Numbered from the stretch's first letter, positions 41,675-51,185 are shown. The stretch: DNA of 64,000 nt from Nesterenkonia sp. Act20 (GCF_019173455.1 NZ_JADPQH010000001.1:124001-188000); one strand, 5' to 3'. Notes: generated from the sequence alone by a model not told the origin. A program made the numbers and translations.

Positions 41675-42874
41675 TCAGCGTTCCTCGAGCAGGGCGGCGA
41701 CGAACTCTTCAGCGTCGAAGGGTGCCAGATCATCGGGACCCTCGCCGAGTCCGATGAACTTCACCGGCACCCCCAGCTGGCGCTGGATCGCGATGACGAT
41801 CCCGCCGCGGGCAGTGCCGTCGAGCTTGGTGAGCACGATGCCGGTGATGTTGACGACCTCGGCGAAGACCTTGGCCTGATTGAGCCCATTCTGACCCACG
41901 GTGGCATCCAGGACGAGCAGGACCTCATCCACCTCGGACTTCTTCTCCACCACCCGCTTGACCTTGCCGAGCTCATTCATCAGGTTGGCCTTGTTCTGCA
42001 GACGACCAGCCGTGTCGATCATGACGACGTCGGCCTCAACTTCCACGCCCTTCTCCACTGCTTCGTAGGCCACCGACGCTGGATCGGCGCCTTCGACGTC
42101 AGACTTGACTGTGGGCACCCCGACCCGGTGGCCCCAGGTGCTGAGCTGCTCGGCTGCGGCGGCGCGGAAGGTGTCGGCCGCGCCGAGCAGGACATCTTTG
42201 TCCTCGGCGACGAGCATGCGTGCAAGTTTGCCGATCGTAGTGGTCTTTCCCACTCCGTTGACTCCGACCACCATGATCACCGCAGGGCGACCCTCGGCGG
42301 TCACGGTCAGCCGGCGGTCCAGGCTGGGATCAACCAGGGCGAGGAGCTCCTCGGTGAGCATCGCCTTGACCTGCACGGCATCCTTGGTGCCTTCGACCTT
42401 GACGCGTTCACGGAGGCGGTCCACCAGCTCCATGGCGGGTTCGGTGCCGACGTCGGCCATGAGCAGGATCTCTTCGATCTCCTCCCAGACATCCTCATCG
42501 ATCTCGTCGCGGGAGAGCAGGGCCAGCAGTGAGCGTCCGAAGATGTTGTTCGACTTGACCAGTCGGGCCCGCAGCCGAGCGAGCCTGGTGGCCACCGGTT
42601 CGGGGGTCTCGACCGTCGGCTCCAGGACCGTGGGTTCCTGTGCCACGTCCACGCCGTCGCCATACTCGGGCGCGTCGGTGGTGGGGCTTTCCTCGGGCGG
42701 GGCCTCGAGTGTGTCCACGCCCCCGCCGGGCAGGTCATCTGGGTCCCGCTGGGAGAGGTACTGCTCACGCTTGTCCTTGGGGAGGATCTTTCCGCCCTGC
42801 ACCAGGAAGAATCCCAGGGTGCCGAGCAGGACCACAGCAAGAACGATGAAGAGAATAAGAACGTCGAAATCCAC
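41675..42874 (-). CDS. ftsY: Signal recognition particle receptor FtsY
   Basis: A 399-residue SRP GTPase. One N-terminal membrane span (5-26) is followed by an acidic linker of about 65 residues, then the N domain and the G domain: GVNGVGKT at 204-211, DTFR at 234-237, and the DTAGRLQ and TKLDGTARGG motifs. It docks the ribosome-SRP complex at the membrane together with Ffh, which is encoded 14 kb away. Start is GTG at 42874 with no obvious ribosome site; CAGACT lies six bases upstream, which may indicate a leaderless mRNA. Its orientation is opposite to smc and ffh, unusual for the conserved smc-ftsY-ffh neighbourhood. Confidence 0.95.
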   Translation of the reverse strand: MDFDVLILFIVLAVVLLGTLGFFLVQGGKILPKDKREQYLSQRDPDDLPGGGVDTLEAPPEESPTTDAPEYGDGVDVAQEPTVLEPTVETPEPVATRLARLRARLVKSNNIFGRSLLALLSRDEIDEDVWEEIEEILLMADVGTEPAMELVDRLRERVKVEGTKDAVQVKAMLTEELLALVDPSLDRRLTVTAEGRPAVIMVVGVNGVGKTTTIGKLARMLVAEDKDVLLGAADTFRAAAAEQLSTWGHRVGVPTVKSDVEGADPASVAYEAVEKGVEVEADVVMIDTAGRLQNKANLMNELGKVKRVVEKKSEVDEVLLVLDATVGQNGLNQAKVFAEVVNITGIVLTKLDGTARGGIVIAIQRQLGVPVKFIGLGEGPDDLAPFDAEEFVAALLEER

Positions 42875-42876
42875 GG

Positions 42877-42937
42877 ACTCAGTCTGTCACAGACCTGCGG
42901 CTCTGCAGGCAGTGCACGAGAGACTGAGTGATCACTC
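42877..42937. repeat. Cluster of small perfect dyads between ftsY and the acyltransferase gene
   Basis: Within 61 bases: ACTCAGTCT (42877-42885) pairs with AGACTGAGT (42921-42929), GTCTGT-C-ACAGAC at 42882-42894, CCTGC/GCAGG around six bases between them, and GAGTGATCACTC at 42926-42937. The region holds the divergent promoters of ftsY and the acyltransferase gene. It may be a protein-binding site; no match to a known operator was recognised. Confidence 0.5.
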
Positions 42938-43060
42938 CATGTCGTTGGCTTTGCGTTGCACCTGGTTCTGGCGTTTCATCAGGGGGCAGGGCCGAAGATG
43001 AGGTTGAATGGACCGGCGCTGGTTGCGGACGCCTGAACAGACTGGGGAAGCTGACTCGCT

Positions 43061-45226
43061 ATGACATCCATGGACTCGGCCTCGGCGACCCCGTCGGGGC
43101 GCCCGGTGCCTGGTGTGAAGAACCACGTGGCAGCGCGCTTTCAGCCGGAGATTCAGGGACTGAGGGCGCTGGCCGTGCTGGTCGTGGTGGCCTACCACTT
43201 CTGGCCTGAACACCTGAGCGGTGGATACGTCGGCGTCGACGTCTTCTTCGTGATCTCCGGCTACCTGATCACCGCCCACCTCTTCAAGGAAGCTGTGAAG
43301 ACCGGGAGCGTGCGGCTGGGCCAGTTCTGGGCGCGGCGCATCCGACGTCTTCTGCCGCTGAGTCTGCTCGTGCTGCTCATGACAGCCATCGCTGCGGTGC
43401 TGATCCTCCCGAGCACCGCCTGGCAGGGGACCCTCCGACAGATCATCGCCTCGACCCTCTACGTGCAGAACTGGATCCTCGCCGCGGATGCGGTGGAGTA
43501 CTCCAAGGCCGACGAGCGCGCCACTGCGGTACAGCACTTCTGGTCGCTGTCGGTGGAGGAGCAGTTCTATGTGCTCTGGCCGGTCCTGCTTGCAGTGACC
43601 CTCGCGGTGATGGCCCTTCGCCACCGCCGTAATTCCTCCGTCGCGCCGGGGCCCGGTCAGATTCGACGAGCCTTCCTAGGGGTTGTCGGGCTGCTCGGGG
43701 TGCTGTCCCTCGCGTTCTCCATCTACTACACCTCCGCGGCCCCCGCTCAGGCGTACTTCGTGACACCTACCCGCATGTGGGAGTTCACCCTGGGCGCCAT
43801 CGCTGCTCTGGCGCTGGGTTCACGGCAGTTCTCCCAGGCGTGGGGTAATCTCCTGGGCTGGTTGGGACTGGCCCTGATCCTAGGCTCGGCCTACTTCTAT
43901 ACGGACCTCACTCCCTTCCCGGGCTGGGCGGCACTTGTGCCTACTGTGGGGACAGTCCTGATCCTTGTCTGCGGCGGCAAAGGCGCCGTCACTGGCGTGC
44001 ATTGGTGGCTTTCACTGAGGCCAGCAACCGCCATCGGCGACTGGTCCTATGCCATCTACCTGTGGCATTGGCCCGTGGTGATCTTCTCGCCCTACGTCAG
44101 TGAACAGGCGCAGAACTGGTACATCAAGGTGCTGCTGATCATCGGGGTGTTCATGCTCTCTGCCTTGAGCACTCGTTTCTTCGAAACACCGATCCGTCGC
44201 GCCAAGATTCTCCTGCCGACCTGGAGAACGATGGCGGCGGCGGCCTCCGGCATGGTGATCGTGATTGTGACGGGAACGGTGGCTGTCTCATCGATGGAGA
44301 CCAGCACGAACGACGCCACGCTCTCCGAAGACAGCGCGTGCTACGGCTACCGTGCTCTGGAGAATCCATCGGAGTGTGGGGCTCCTCTCGAGGGCGAGGG
44401 TGGGCTCTCTCCTTCGCCTGCTGAGGTGACGGAACAGAACCAGCAGGAGGAGTTTCCGGGGTGTCAGGCAGACACCGACGAAGAAGGTGTGCAGGAATGT
44501 TGGCTCGGCGCTGAAGAGTCACAAGCCGAAGGGACGATCGCGGTCTTCGGGGATTCGCACGCCACGATGTGGCTGCCCGCGCTCGACAAGGTTGCTGAGG
44601 AAGAAGGTAAACGGCTGCTCGCCCTCACCCGGTCCGCGTGCTCTCCCCGCGGCGGAGACGTGACAGAAGACTCCAGTGAGTGCCTGCAGGCGAACGATGC
44701 GATCATCGAGCAGGTGGCTGCAGACCCCAGCATTGAGACGGTGGTCATTGCGGGGAGTCAGATCCATGCCGACTTCGGTGGCCCAGGGCGCGACCTGGGC
44801 TTGGACTCGGGGGAGTTCGATCTCGATCAGACCGCCCTTGCCATGTACGAGCCCATCGTCCGTTGGCTCGAAGCCGATAAAGAGGTTGCGGTCTTCGGCG
44901 AAGTGCCACGGATGAACTATGAGACCCGGGAGGACGAAACCCTTCCAGAGTGCGTGGCGCTCAATGAGGATGAGCTCTCAGCGTGCAACGACCGGGTGGA
45001 GGACACCCGCGTGAGAGATCGGTGGCTGACCCGGTCCGAAGACGTGTTTGAGGCCGAGGAGAACTACCATTTCGTTCCCACGGAAGACCTCGTATGCCGG
45101 GAAGGCACTTGCTACGCGGTCCTAGGAGGGGCCATCACCTACCGGGACAACAGTCACCTCTCCCAGAATTTCATCCGGTCCACCACGGAGACTGTCAAGG
45201 AACGGCTGCAGCCCGCCATGGGTTAG
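43061..45226 (+). CDS. Acyltransferase-3/SGNH surface glycan O-acyltransferase, paralogue 1
   Basis: A 721-residue OafA-type protein. Residues about 28-430 form the acyltransferase-3 membrane domain with ten or more spans (start EIQGLRALAVLVVVAYHFWP, and QHFWSLSVEEQFYVLWPVLL). The C-terminal extracytoplasmic SGNH domain has GDSH at 497-500 and the Asp696/His699 pair in RDNSHLS. Such proteins move acetyl or other acyl groups from the cytosol onto exported polysaccharide or peptidoglycan. Four cysteines in the external domain may form disulfides. A very similar paralogue lies at 51256-53445 on the same strand. Confidence 0.9.
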   Translation: MTSMDSASATPSGRPVPGVKNHVAARFQPEIQGLRALAVLVVVAYHFWPEHLSGGYVGVDVFFVISGYLITAHLFKEAVKTGSVRLGQFWARRIRRLLPLSLLVLLMTAIAAVLILPSTAWQGTLRQIIASTLYVQNWILAADAVEYSKADERATAVQHFWSLSVEEQFYVLWPVLLAVTLAVMALRHRRNSSVAPGPGQIRRAFLGVVGLLGVLSLAFSIYYTSAAPAQAYFVTPTRMWEFTLGAIAALALGSRQFSQAWGNLLGWLGLALILGSAYFYTDLTPFPGWAALVPTVGTVLILVCGGKGAVTGVHWWLSLRPATAIGDWSYAIYLWHWPVVIFSPYVSEQAQNWYIKVLLIIGVFMLSALSTRFFETPIRRAKILLPTWRTMAAAASGMVIVIVTGTVAVSSMETSTNDATLSEDSACYGYRALENPSECGAPLEGEGGLSPSPAEVTEQNQQEEFPGCQADTDEEGVQECWLGAEESQAEGTIAVFGDSHATMWLPALDKVAEEEGKRLLALTRSACSPRGGDVTEDSSECLQANDAIIEQVAADPSIETVVIAGSQIHADFGGPGRDLGLDSGEFDLDQTALAMYEPIVRWLEADKEVAVFGEVPRMNYETREDETLPECVALNEDELSACNDRVEDTRVRDRWLTRSEDVFEAEENYHFVPTEDLVCREGTCYAVLGGAITYRDNSHLSQNFIRSTTETVKERLQPAMG

Positions 45227-45229
45227 CAA

Positions 45230-45249
45230 CGGGGTGTGAGGCCACCCCG
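45230..45249. terminator. Terminator between acyltransferase and TupA-like gene
   Basis: CGGGGTG and CACCCCG form a perfect 7-bp stem with a 6-base loop, between two convergent genes and directly after the acyltransferase stop. Confidence 0.55.
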
Positions 45250-45260
45250 CCCGGGTCGGC

Positions 45261-46493
45261 TCACAGACTCGTCGGCGAGGGCGTGTACCATTCTTCGGGA
45301 TCGCCCGCCGGGCGGTGCCAGGACGATGGGTGTGTTTCCCGCTCAGAATCGGGGTACCACCACGTGTAGGGGTCGTGTCCATAGAGGGTCCCAGCTGTTC
45401 GCCCGCGCGCGATATCCCGTTGGAGACGAACCTCGGCCTCGTTGCAGGCCCTACCCATCATCGTGTCGTGCTGCAGTCGGTACCGCTGCTTGCCGCCTGG
45501 GGTCGCAGTGAGCTCGCCCAGCACCGGCCCTCGAGACGTCCCGTAGAGGTCTACTCGCACGAACGGAATGCCCGACGCGATGGAGAGCCTCCGTGCTGAA
45601 GCGAGCAGATCATCCCAATCTCGCGGTACAGGTATGTCCGGGCCGTAGACGGCGACCGGGAGGATCATTCCCAGGTCGTTCCCCGCCGCGTCGAAGTACC
45701 TCCGGCTGAAGGTGCTGCGGTTGGCCACCCCCTTGCCACTGGTCTGCATGACGAGCACATGAAGTATCTGGCCATATGCTGTGTACACCTTGATATCGGC
45801 TGGGATCGTAGAGTCGGCATCACTGTCGAGAAACTCCTCGGCGAAGTACGGTCTGCGCCCCTTTTTGAGCTGCTTCAAGACCTCTTCCGACGGGCGCCCA
45901 TCGCTCATCTGCTCTGCACCGTTCAGCGTCTGCCAGCCGTGGTCGGTGCGTCTGAGTGGAATGACAGAGATGCCGCTGTGACCGCCGTCTGCCTTGAGCA
46001 CGATCTTCTCAGCATCGATCTCGTTGAGGTTGATCTCCGCGGCTGAGTTCCAGACCCTGTGGATCTTGGGAGTGTCGACACCCAGGCTCTCTGCCAGGGA
46101 GTACGTGCGCAGCTTGTAGTTCATCTGCGCGATCGCGCTGGCCGAATGCCATTTGTTCGCCCGCGCGAGGTTCGTCGCGGCCCGGTAATCTGCCATCTTC
46201 TCTTCGAACGAGGGCCGTGCCAGGCCCCCTGTTTCGGAAGCGTCTCCACTGGCGCTTGCGATGTCTTCGATGTCATTCCGGAGCGTCGCGATCTCTGTCG
46301 CATGTGCATGGAGCTGCTGGGCGTGCTCGGTGCGCTCTTTCTCGAGCGTCGCTCGTGTGTGGTCCAGCTTGCTTCCGAGGGAGTCGCGTGTCTGGAGAAG
46401 CTGCTCCAGACGAGACTCCAAGAAGCTGATCTTTCGGTCTCGCCAGCCGATCCCAGGCAGGTTGCGGTGCATGGCCCGTGGTAGCCGCGGCAT
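45261..46493 (-). CDS. TupA-like ATP-grasp protein with N-terminal coiled coil
   Basis: A 410-residue protein. After a short basic start, residues about 22-75 form a coiled coil (ESRLEQLLQTRDSLGSKLDH). The rest matches the TupA-like ATP-grasp family: WHSASAIAQMNYKLRTYSLA, then VLKADGGHSGISVIPL, YFAEEFLDS and FVRVDLYGT near the end. TupA belongs to teichuronopeptide synthesis in alkaliphilic Bacillus, where a peptide or amino acid is linked to a polyuronic acid. ATG 46493 is chosen because AAGGAG precedes it; the frame continues upstream but overlaps the next gene. In a cluster with wecC (uronic acid formation) the parallel is notable. Confidence 0.75.
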   Translation of the reverse strand: MPRLPRAMHRNLPGIGWRDRKISFLESRLEQLLQTRDSLGSKLDHTRATLEKERTEHAQQLHAHATEIATLRNDIEDIASASGDASETGGLARPSFEEKMADYRAATNLARANKWHSASAIAQMNYKLRTYSLAESLGVDTPKIHRVWNSAAEINLNEIDAEKIVLKADGGHSGISVIPLRRTDHGWQTLNGAEQMSDGRPSEEVLKQLKKGRRPYFAEEFLDSDADSTIPADIKVYTAYGQILHVLVMQTSGKGVANRSTFSRRYFDAAGNDLGMILPVAVYGPDIPVPRDWDDLLASARRLSIASGIPFVRVDLYGTSRGPVLGELTATPGGKQRYRLQHDTMMGRACNEAEVRLQRDIARGRTAGTLYGHDPYTWWYPDSERETHPSSWHRPAGDPEEWYTPSPTSL

Positions 46494-46600
46494 GGAGCTC
46501 CTTCTGTGTCGGTCGATGGCTTCTTGGCCGGTCGACTCGTCCTCATTCGTTCGGTCGGCAGCTGGATCGTGCCGCCGAGCGGCACTCCCACGCGCTCCGG

Positions 46601-49258
46601 TCACTTCGGAGTGGCCCTCCGTGGCCTTGCTCTTCTCAGATCGTGCCAGAAGTCTATTGCCGCGGGCTGCGTCCAGCGGTAGTCGCCATAACAGTTCAGC
46701 AGCTCCGCCAGGTTCTCGGCGGCTTCGTACCATTCGTCGTCCGGCACCCGACGGAGCTTGGGAAGCAGCCAGGACACCAGGAAAGGTTCGAGACGTTCCT
46801 TCTTGTAGGCGTCCAAGAGGCCGACCTCGGAGAGCCATTGGGCCCGAGCTCGGTCCAAAGGAAGGTATTTCCTGAAGTAATTCGGATTGAGTGTGTTCAC
46901 CGTGGAGTTGCTGACGACCATGTAGTAGGTGTGAACACCCACGTCGACTGCCCTGACGGATGTGGCGTAGTGCAGCATCTGCTGGAAGAAATAAGAGTCT
47001 TGCCCCACTGCACCGACGGGCTGAGTGAGGTTCAGTGATTTCAGCCAAGCCGTGCGAGCGATCACCGTCTGGATGCCCATGGGTCTGAAACGAAGGGCTT
47101 CCAGTGCGCGTGGCGGGACTTCGATGTTGCCGGCGGAGTCCAGGTGCTCAGCGAAGAGGCTCTGGAGCACCTCAGCATAGGGGAGCATGCTTCTGCGTTT
47201 GGCCCACTGGGACATGTTGCCGAGCACGAAGTCGACGTCGGGCTGCGTCCGGATCTCTTCGTACAGCCTCGCATAGCCGTTGTCGATTGCCTCGTTGTCC
47301 GGGTCGAGATAGGTGACGTAGGTTGTCTGGGCGAGATCGAGACCCGTGTTCCGGGGTCGAGATGCGGAGCCCGAACCGCCTTGTGCGTGGTGGAAGGCCG
47401 AGACATTGGGGTAGTCATCGACGAGGTCCTCGATGATGGAGAGGGTGAGGGGATCAGTGGATCCGTCGCTGACCAGCAGCACATGCATCTTCTCGAAGGC
47501 GCTTGATCTGAGAAGAGAAGCGAAAGCCTTGTGCCGCAGATGTGGTCCGTTGTTGTAGATCGGGACCACCACGCTCAACTGGAGATCGCACTGCTGAGCG
47601 GTGCGGGCAACCTCCCGCGAGACCTCCGCGAAATCATCACCTGCTGCGAGTGTGGTCAGTGTGGGACGAGGACGCCCCTCATGGCGGGCCCGGTGTCCGA
47701 AACCATCGGCGACGTACACGCGGGCTGAAGAGAGTCTCGCCTGCATCGCCTGAGCGTCGTAGGCGGCGGACGGGTCCGGTCGCCACCAAGCCGTCAGGGC
47801 CAGCTCGCCGGCGTATGCGTGCGTGTGGGCGTGCCCCTCGCGCAGAGGGCTGGAAGGCTTGGCGACCACCGGTGCGGACTGGTAGCTCAAAGCCGCGAGA
47901 TGGTCCGCGAGGTAGGTCGGGGAGTAGTGGTGCCTCACCGAGACGGGAAGCAGCACGTCGTACTGTCCCTGCCGTGCGACGGCCTCCTTCCATGTCACCG
48001 TCTCTACGGCCCCCGCACTTTGGGCTGACATCTCCTCGAGAAGCGTCGCGTCGGGTTCCTCCGCGACTGCTAAGAACCGTTCGGTAGGGCGACTCGCAGC
48101 GGCTCCGACCTGTCGAAGCATGCCGCGCAGGACCTCACAGGCGTGGTGGCTGATGAAGGCCTCGCGGACTCCATCGCTTTGGTTCCGCCGAAGGTCCTTG
48201 ATCTCCAGTCGCTCCAGCATCGAGGCCACGTCTTCCCGTGAGTTCGCGATGTGGACATGCGGATAGTAGGAGTTGATTCCCTGGTTGTAGGTGGACAGCA
48301 CCATGGACCCCGATGCCTGGAGCTCGAGGGCCCGAGTGGAGAATGCGGACTGGGAGCCACCGACCACGTGGGCGACGACACCGACATCACTCAACCGATC
48401 CAGTTCCGCGCGGCGAGAAGAAGCCCATTCCTGCACATACGGCCAATGCCGCACGGGGAAGGGTCGCACCGTGCCGCGCCCTCGACTGAGGATCAGGTCC
48501 GAACCGGATGCGGCGACCCCGTCGAGGATCCACTCGATGCTCTCTGCGACATCCACCGGGAACTCCGCGTGGTCCGCTTCGAAGTACGTGACGAGGGGAC
48601 GAGTCGATCCCTGGGATCCGAGCGGCGACCGAACCAACGGGTTGACCGGAATGGGAATGACGTCGACCGAGACACCCCGTCGGGTAGCGTCCCGGTACCG
48701 CTCAGCGTTCTCTTCCGAGATGGCGAAGATGTGGTCACATCGTCCGGCCAGGCTCACCTGGTCAGATCTTGGGGTGGTGGCCCCAAGGTCCACAAAGACC
48801 AGGGGAATGCTGCGTTCGCGTGCGGCACTGAGGACATCGCGCTGGCTCTGGGGGAAATCCGGGCTCTCTGTCCCGAGCATGATGACCTGTGACTCCGCGA
48901 CCCCGGCTTCCCAATCAAGCGGATCGATAGCGGACATGGCGGCGGCACCCTGGAAGGCCTGTACCAGCGAGTCGTCGCCGAAGACGCCGACGCTGACGGG
49001 CAGCGCCTCCTGTGAGATGCCATTCTCAAGCGGAGGCAGACTATTGAGCGCCCCCGCCAGCTCCTGCTCCAGCTTCGCCGGACCCAGATGTCCGCCGCGA
49101 AACGGAGACGTGCATGGCATGCCCAAGGCGTCGAGGGGAAGCTGGTCCTGAAGGAGCGTCAGCGGATCGTCCGCGGAGAGAAGCTCCTCCAGCGCCTCTC
49201 GCCCCGCAGATATCTGGGACCGTCTGTCGAACCGCGCCGCTCGCCATCGTTGATTCAC
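46601..49258 (-). CDS. Giant two-domain glycosyltransferase (GT-B-like half plus GT2), paralogue 1
   Basis: An 885-residue cytoplasmic protein. The first half (about 85-400) looks like a GT-B fold: SRALELQASGSMVLSTYNQG-like donor region (text reads ALELQASGSMVLSTYNQGIN) and HVHIANSREDV. The second half from about 590 is a GT2 domain: LSVVVPIYNNGPHLRHKAF, LLVSDGSTDP, and the metal motif region YLDPDNEAIDNGY. The C-terminal 120 residues are helical. It is similar throughout to the protein at 53438-56341. The combination suggests a polymerase adding two linkages or a chain-extending enzyme; this is inference. The GTG start overlaps the upstream small coiled-coil gene (GTGA). Confidence 0.8.
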   Translation of the reverse strand: MNQRWRAARFDRRSQISAGREALEELLSADDPLTLLQDQLPLDALGMPCTSPFRGGHLGPAKLEQELAGALNSLPPLENGISQEALPVSVGVFGDDSLVQAFQGAAAMSAIDPLDWEAGVAESQVIMLGTESPDFPQSQRDVLSAARERSIPLVFVDLGATTPRSDQVSLAGRCDHIFAISEENAERYRDATRRGVSVDVIPIPVNPLVRSPLGSQGSTRPLVTYFEADHAEFPVDVAESIEWILDGVAASGSDLILSRGRGTVRPFPVRHWPYVQEWASSRRAELDRLSDVGVVAHVVGGSQSAFSTRALELQASGSMVLSTYNQGINSYYPHVHIANSREDVASMLERLEIKDLRRNQSDGVREAFISHHACEVLRGMLRQVGAAASRPTERFLAVAEEPDATLLEEMSAQSAGAVETVTWKEAVARQGQYDVLLPVSVRHHYSPTYLADHLAALSYQSAPVVAKPSSPLREGHAHTHAYAGELALTAWWRPDPSAAYDAQAMQARLSSARVYVADGFGHRARHEGRPRPTLTTLAAGDDFAEVSREVARTAQQCDLQLSVVVPIYNNGPHLRHKAFASLLRSSAFEKMHVLLVSDGSTDPLTLSIIEDLVDDYPNVSAFHHAQGGSGSASRPRNTGLDLAQTTYVTYLDPDNEAIDNGYARLYEEIRTQPDVDFVLGNMSQWAKRRSMLPYAEVLQSLFAEHLDSAGNIEVPPRALEALRFRPMGIQTVIARTAWLKSLNLTQPVGAVGQDSYFFQQMLHYATSVRAVDVGVHTYYMVVSNSTVNTLNPNYFRKYLPLDRARAQWLSEVGLLDAYKKERLEPFLVSWLLPKLRRVPDDEWYEAAENLAELLNCYGDYRWTQPAAIDFWHDLRRARPRRATPK

Positions 49259-49668
49259 GTAGCGCGGCCGGCCTCGAGTGCGGGAGCGTCTGACTGACGT
49301 CGTAGTCGCCGTTCTGCGAGCTTCAGTGCTTTGCGAGGATTGCGAATGCTGAACTCGAGGCGCCTGCGCGTCACCGCGATCAATCCCGAGGGCGCCTCAC
49401 CGGCTAGGGTGGCGGGCAGGAAACGGCCGCCCCCAGTCTTGGACACCTGACGCTCAAGCTGGTTCACCCTCGACTTGATCTCGACGAGTTCCTGCTCTTG
49501 CGAGCGCTCCAGCTGCTCGTAGGCCCAGCTCAACTCCGAGAGCAGACTTTCCTGTTGACGCAACAGGGCCACGACCACCTGTTCAGGAGACAGGGGCGCT
49601 TCCTCGATCGGACTGCTGCTGCGCTCGGGGCCAGCGCCCGGCCGTCCAGTCTCTGAGTCGGTGTTCAT
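49255..49668 (-). CDS. Small coiled-coil protein of the glycan cluster
   Basis: A 137-residue protein with no recognised domain. Residues about 28-75 form a coiled coil (LLSELSWAYEQLERSQEQEL), and the C-terminal 50 residues are strongly basic (RNPRKALKLAERRLRRQ). It resembles in layout the coiled-coil start of the TupA-like protein nearby, so it might dock partner enzymes or act as a chain-length ruler; neither is shown by sequence. ATG 49668 follows GAGGAG; a TTG directly before it is the alternative. Its stop overlaps the start of the giant glycosyltransferase gene, so the two are translationally coupled. Confidence 0.7.
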   Translation of the reverse strand: MNTDSETGRPGAGPERSSSPIEEAPLSPEQVVVALLRQQESLLSELSWAYEQLERSQEQELVEIKSRVNQLERQVSKTGGGRFLPATLAGEAPSGLIAVTRRRLEFSIRNPRKALKLAERRLRRQSDAPALEAGRAT

Positions 49669-49775
49669 CAAACTCCTCGATGACGTAGATGTGAGTTCAC
49701 GCGCAGGCCCCGCGTCCGCGCTTGAGTGGAGTGTATCCGGCGTGATCCGCGGCGGACCAGGTCACTGTTGCGAGT

Positions 49776-51011
49776 TCAGCGCCAGATCCCACGAGTGTCG
49801 ATGACGGTTGCACTGCCCAACTGGGAGGAGGGAACGGCTTTGAACGCGTCGTGGTCCACCAGCAGCACGACCACATCCGCCTGCCCAAGGGCCTGGTCCA
49901 GTCCGGTCAGGGTGACATTGCTGAAGCCCTGCAGGGCGCGTGGGAGCTCTTCGACATGGGGCTCTACCGCCAGGATCTTCGCGTCCGGGGCGCGCTGGGC
50001 GAGCTTCTCCGCGATCCGCAGCGAAGGAGATTCGCGGAGGTCATCGATGTTGGCCTTGAACGCGAGCCCCAGCAGAGCCACCGTGGGTGATTCACCGGCG
50101 GCTTCGAGTGCCTGTTCGATACGGCCCAACACCCATTCGGGCTTGGCGTCGTTGGTCTGACGTGCGGTGCGGATCAGATTGGCCTGATCCGGGGCGGCGT
50201 CGACGATGAACCACGGGTCTACCGCGATGCAGTGTCCGCCCACCCCGGGGCCCGGCTGCAAGATGTTCACCCGGGGATGGTGATTCGCCAGCTCGATGAG
50301 CTCCCACACGTCGATGCCCAGCTTGTGGCTGATCACGGAGAGCTCGTTGGCGAAGGCGATGTTGACATCGCGGAAGCTGTTCTCGGTGAGTTTCGCCATC
50401 TCCGCGGTCCGAGCGTCGGTGAGCAGGAACTCGCCTGTGCAGAACGCTGAGTAGAGGTCACGGGCGGCCTCGGCGGCTTCGCGGGTCAGTCCGCCGATGA
50501 TCCGGTCGTTGGTGATCATCTCGTCCATGATCTTGCCCGGGAGCACCCGTTCGGGGCAGTGCGCGACCAGGATGTCCTCGGCCGTGAGGTCGGGGCGGGC
50601 TGCGAGGATCCGGGCGGCCATGTGCTCGGTGGCACCTGGAGGTGAGGTGGATTCCAGGATGATCAGTTCTCCGCCGGTGAGCTTCGCGGCGATCCCATCG
50701 GCGGCAGCCTCGATGTAGGACAGGTCTGCCGAATGGGTGTCGGTGAACGGGGTCGGCACCGCGACGATATAGGCGTCCGCAACCGGGGTCTGCGTGGTGG
50801 CGGTGAGGGTGCCGCTGTTCACAGCGCGTTCAAGGACTTCGCGCAGACCGGGTTCCACGAAGGGGACCTCGCCCTTGTTCACGGCCGCGACGTTGCGTTC
50901 GGAGACGTCCATGCCGATGGTCTTCACGCCGTGATCTGCGAGGATGGCTGCGGTGGGCAGGCCGATGTAGCCGAGACCGATGACACCGACTGTTGAGGAT
51001 TTGCTGATCAA
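49776..51011 (-). CDS. wecC: UDP-N-acetyl-D-mannosaminuronate dehydrogenase
   Basis: A nucleotide-sugar 6-dehydrogenase of about 411 residues. The NAD site GLGYIG is at 12-17, the central MAKLTENSFRDVNIAFANEL helix and the catalytic Cys261 in GPGVGGHCIAVDP are present, and the C-terminal UDP-binding domain ends with TVIDTRGIWR. It oxidises UDP-ManNAc, made by WecB in this window, to UDP-ManNAcA. The start is uncertain: TTG at 51011 fits the family length, and TTG at 51038 is an in-frame alternative with a basic extension. A TAGACT -10 box lies at 51062-51057. UDP-GlcNAc dehydrogenases are close relatives, but WecB in the same region favours ManNAc. Confidence 0.9.
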   Translation of the reverse strand: MISKSSTVGVIGLGYIGLPTAAILADHGVKTIGMDVSERNVAAVNKGEVPFVEPGLREVLERAVNSGTLTATTQTPVADAYIVAVPTPFTDTHSADLSYIEAAADGIAAKLTGGELIILESTSPPGATEHMAARILAARPDLTAEDILVAHCPERVLPGKIMDEMITNDRIIGGLTREAAEAARDLYSAFCTGEFLLTDARTAEMAKLTENSFRDVNIAFANELSVISHKLGIDVWELIELANHHPRVNILQPGPGVGGHCIAVDPWFIVDAAPDQANLIRTARQTNDAKPEWVLGRIEQALEAAGESPTVALLGLAFKANIDDLRESPSLRIAEKLAQRAPDAKILAVEPHVEELPRALQGFSNVTLTGLDQALGQADVVVLLVDHDAFKAVPSSQLGSATVIDTRGIWR

Positions 51012-51056
51012 GGCTGTTCGCTTTCTTCGACGGCGCAAAGGGTCTGACAGCAGGCG

Positions 51057-51062
51057 AGTCTA
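51057..51062 (-). promoter_or_regulatory. Putative -10 box of wecC
   Basis: TAGACT on the minus strand, identical to the -10 box of the ileS leader. It would start transcription near 51050, about 39 bases ahead of TTG 51011. Confidence 0.35.
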
Positions 51063-51185
51063 GCCCAGGGCCTGTGTCGGAGCACCACGTCGGACCATTG
51101 CGCAGCGAGTGACGGTCCAGCAGACGATACCTTGGAACCAGTTGTCACCTCTCTGTGCCGGCCCCTCTGTGCTTCGTATGTATGC

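Noticed and set aside
46494-47048. Longer form of the TupA-like protein
   Set aside because: The extra 185 residues overlap the end of the giant glycosyltransferase in another frame and resemble nothing. ATG 46493 has a ribosome site.
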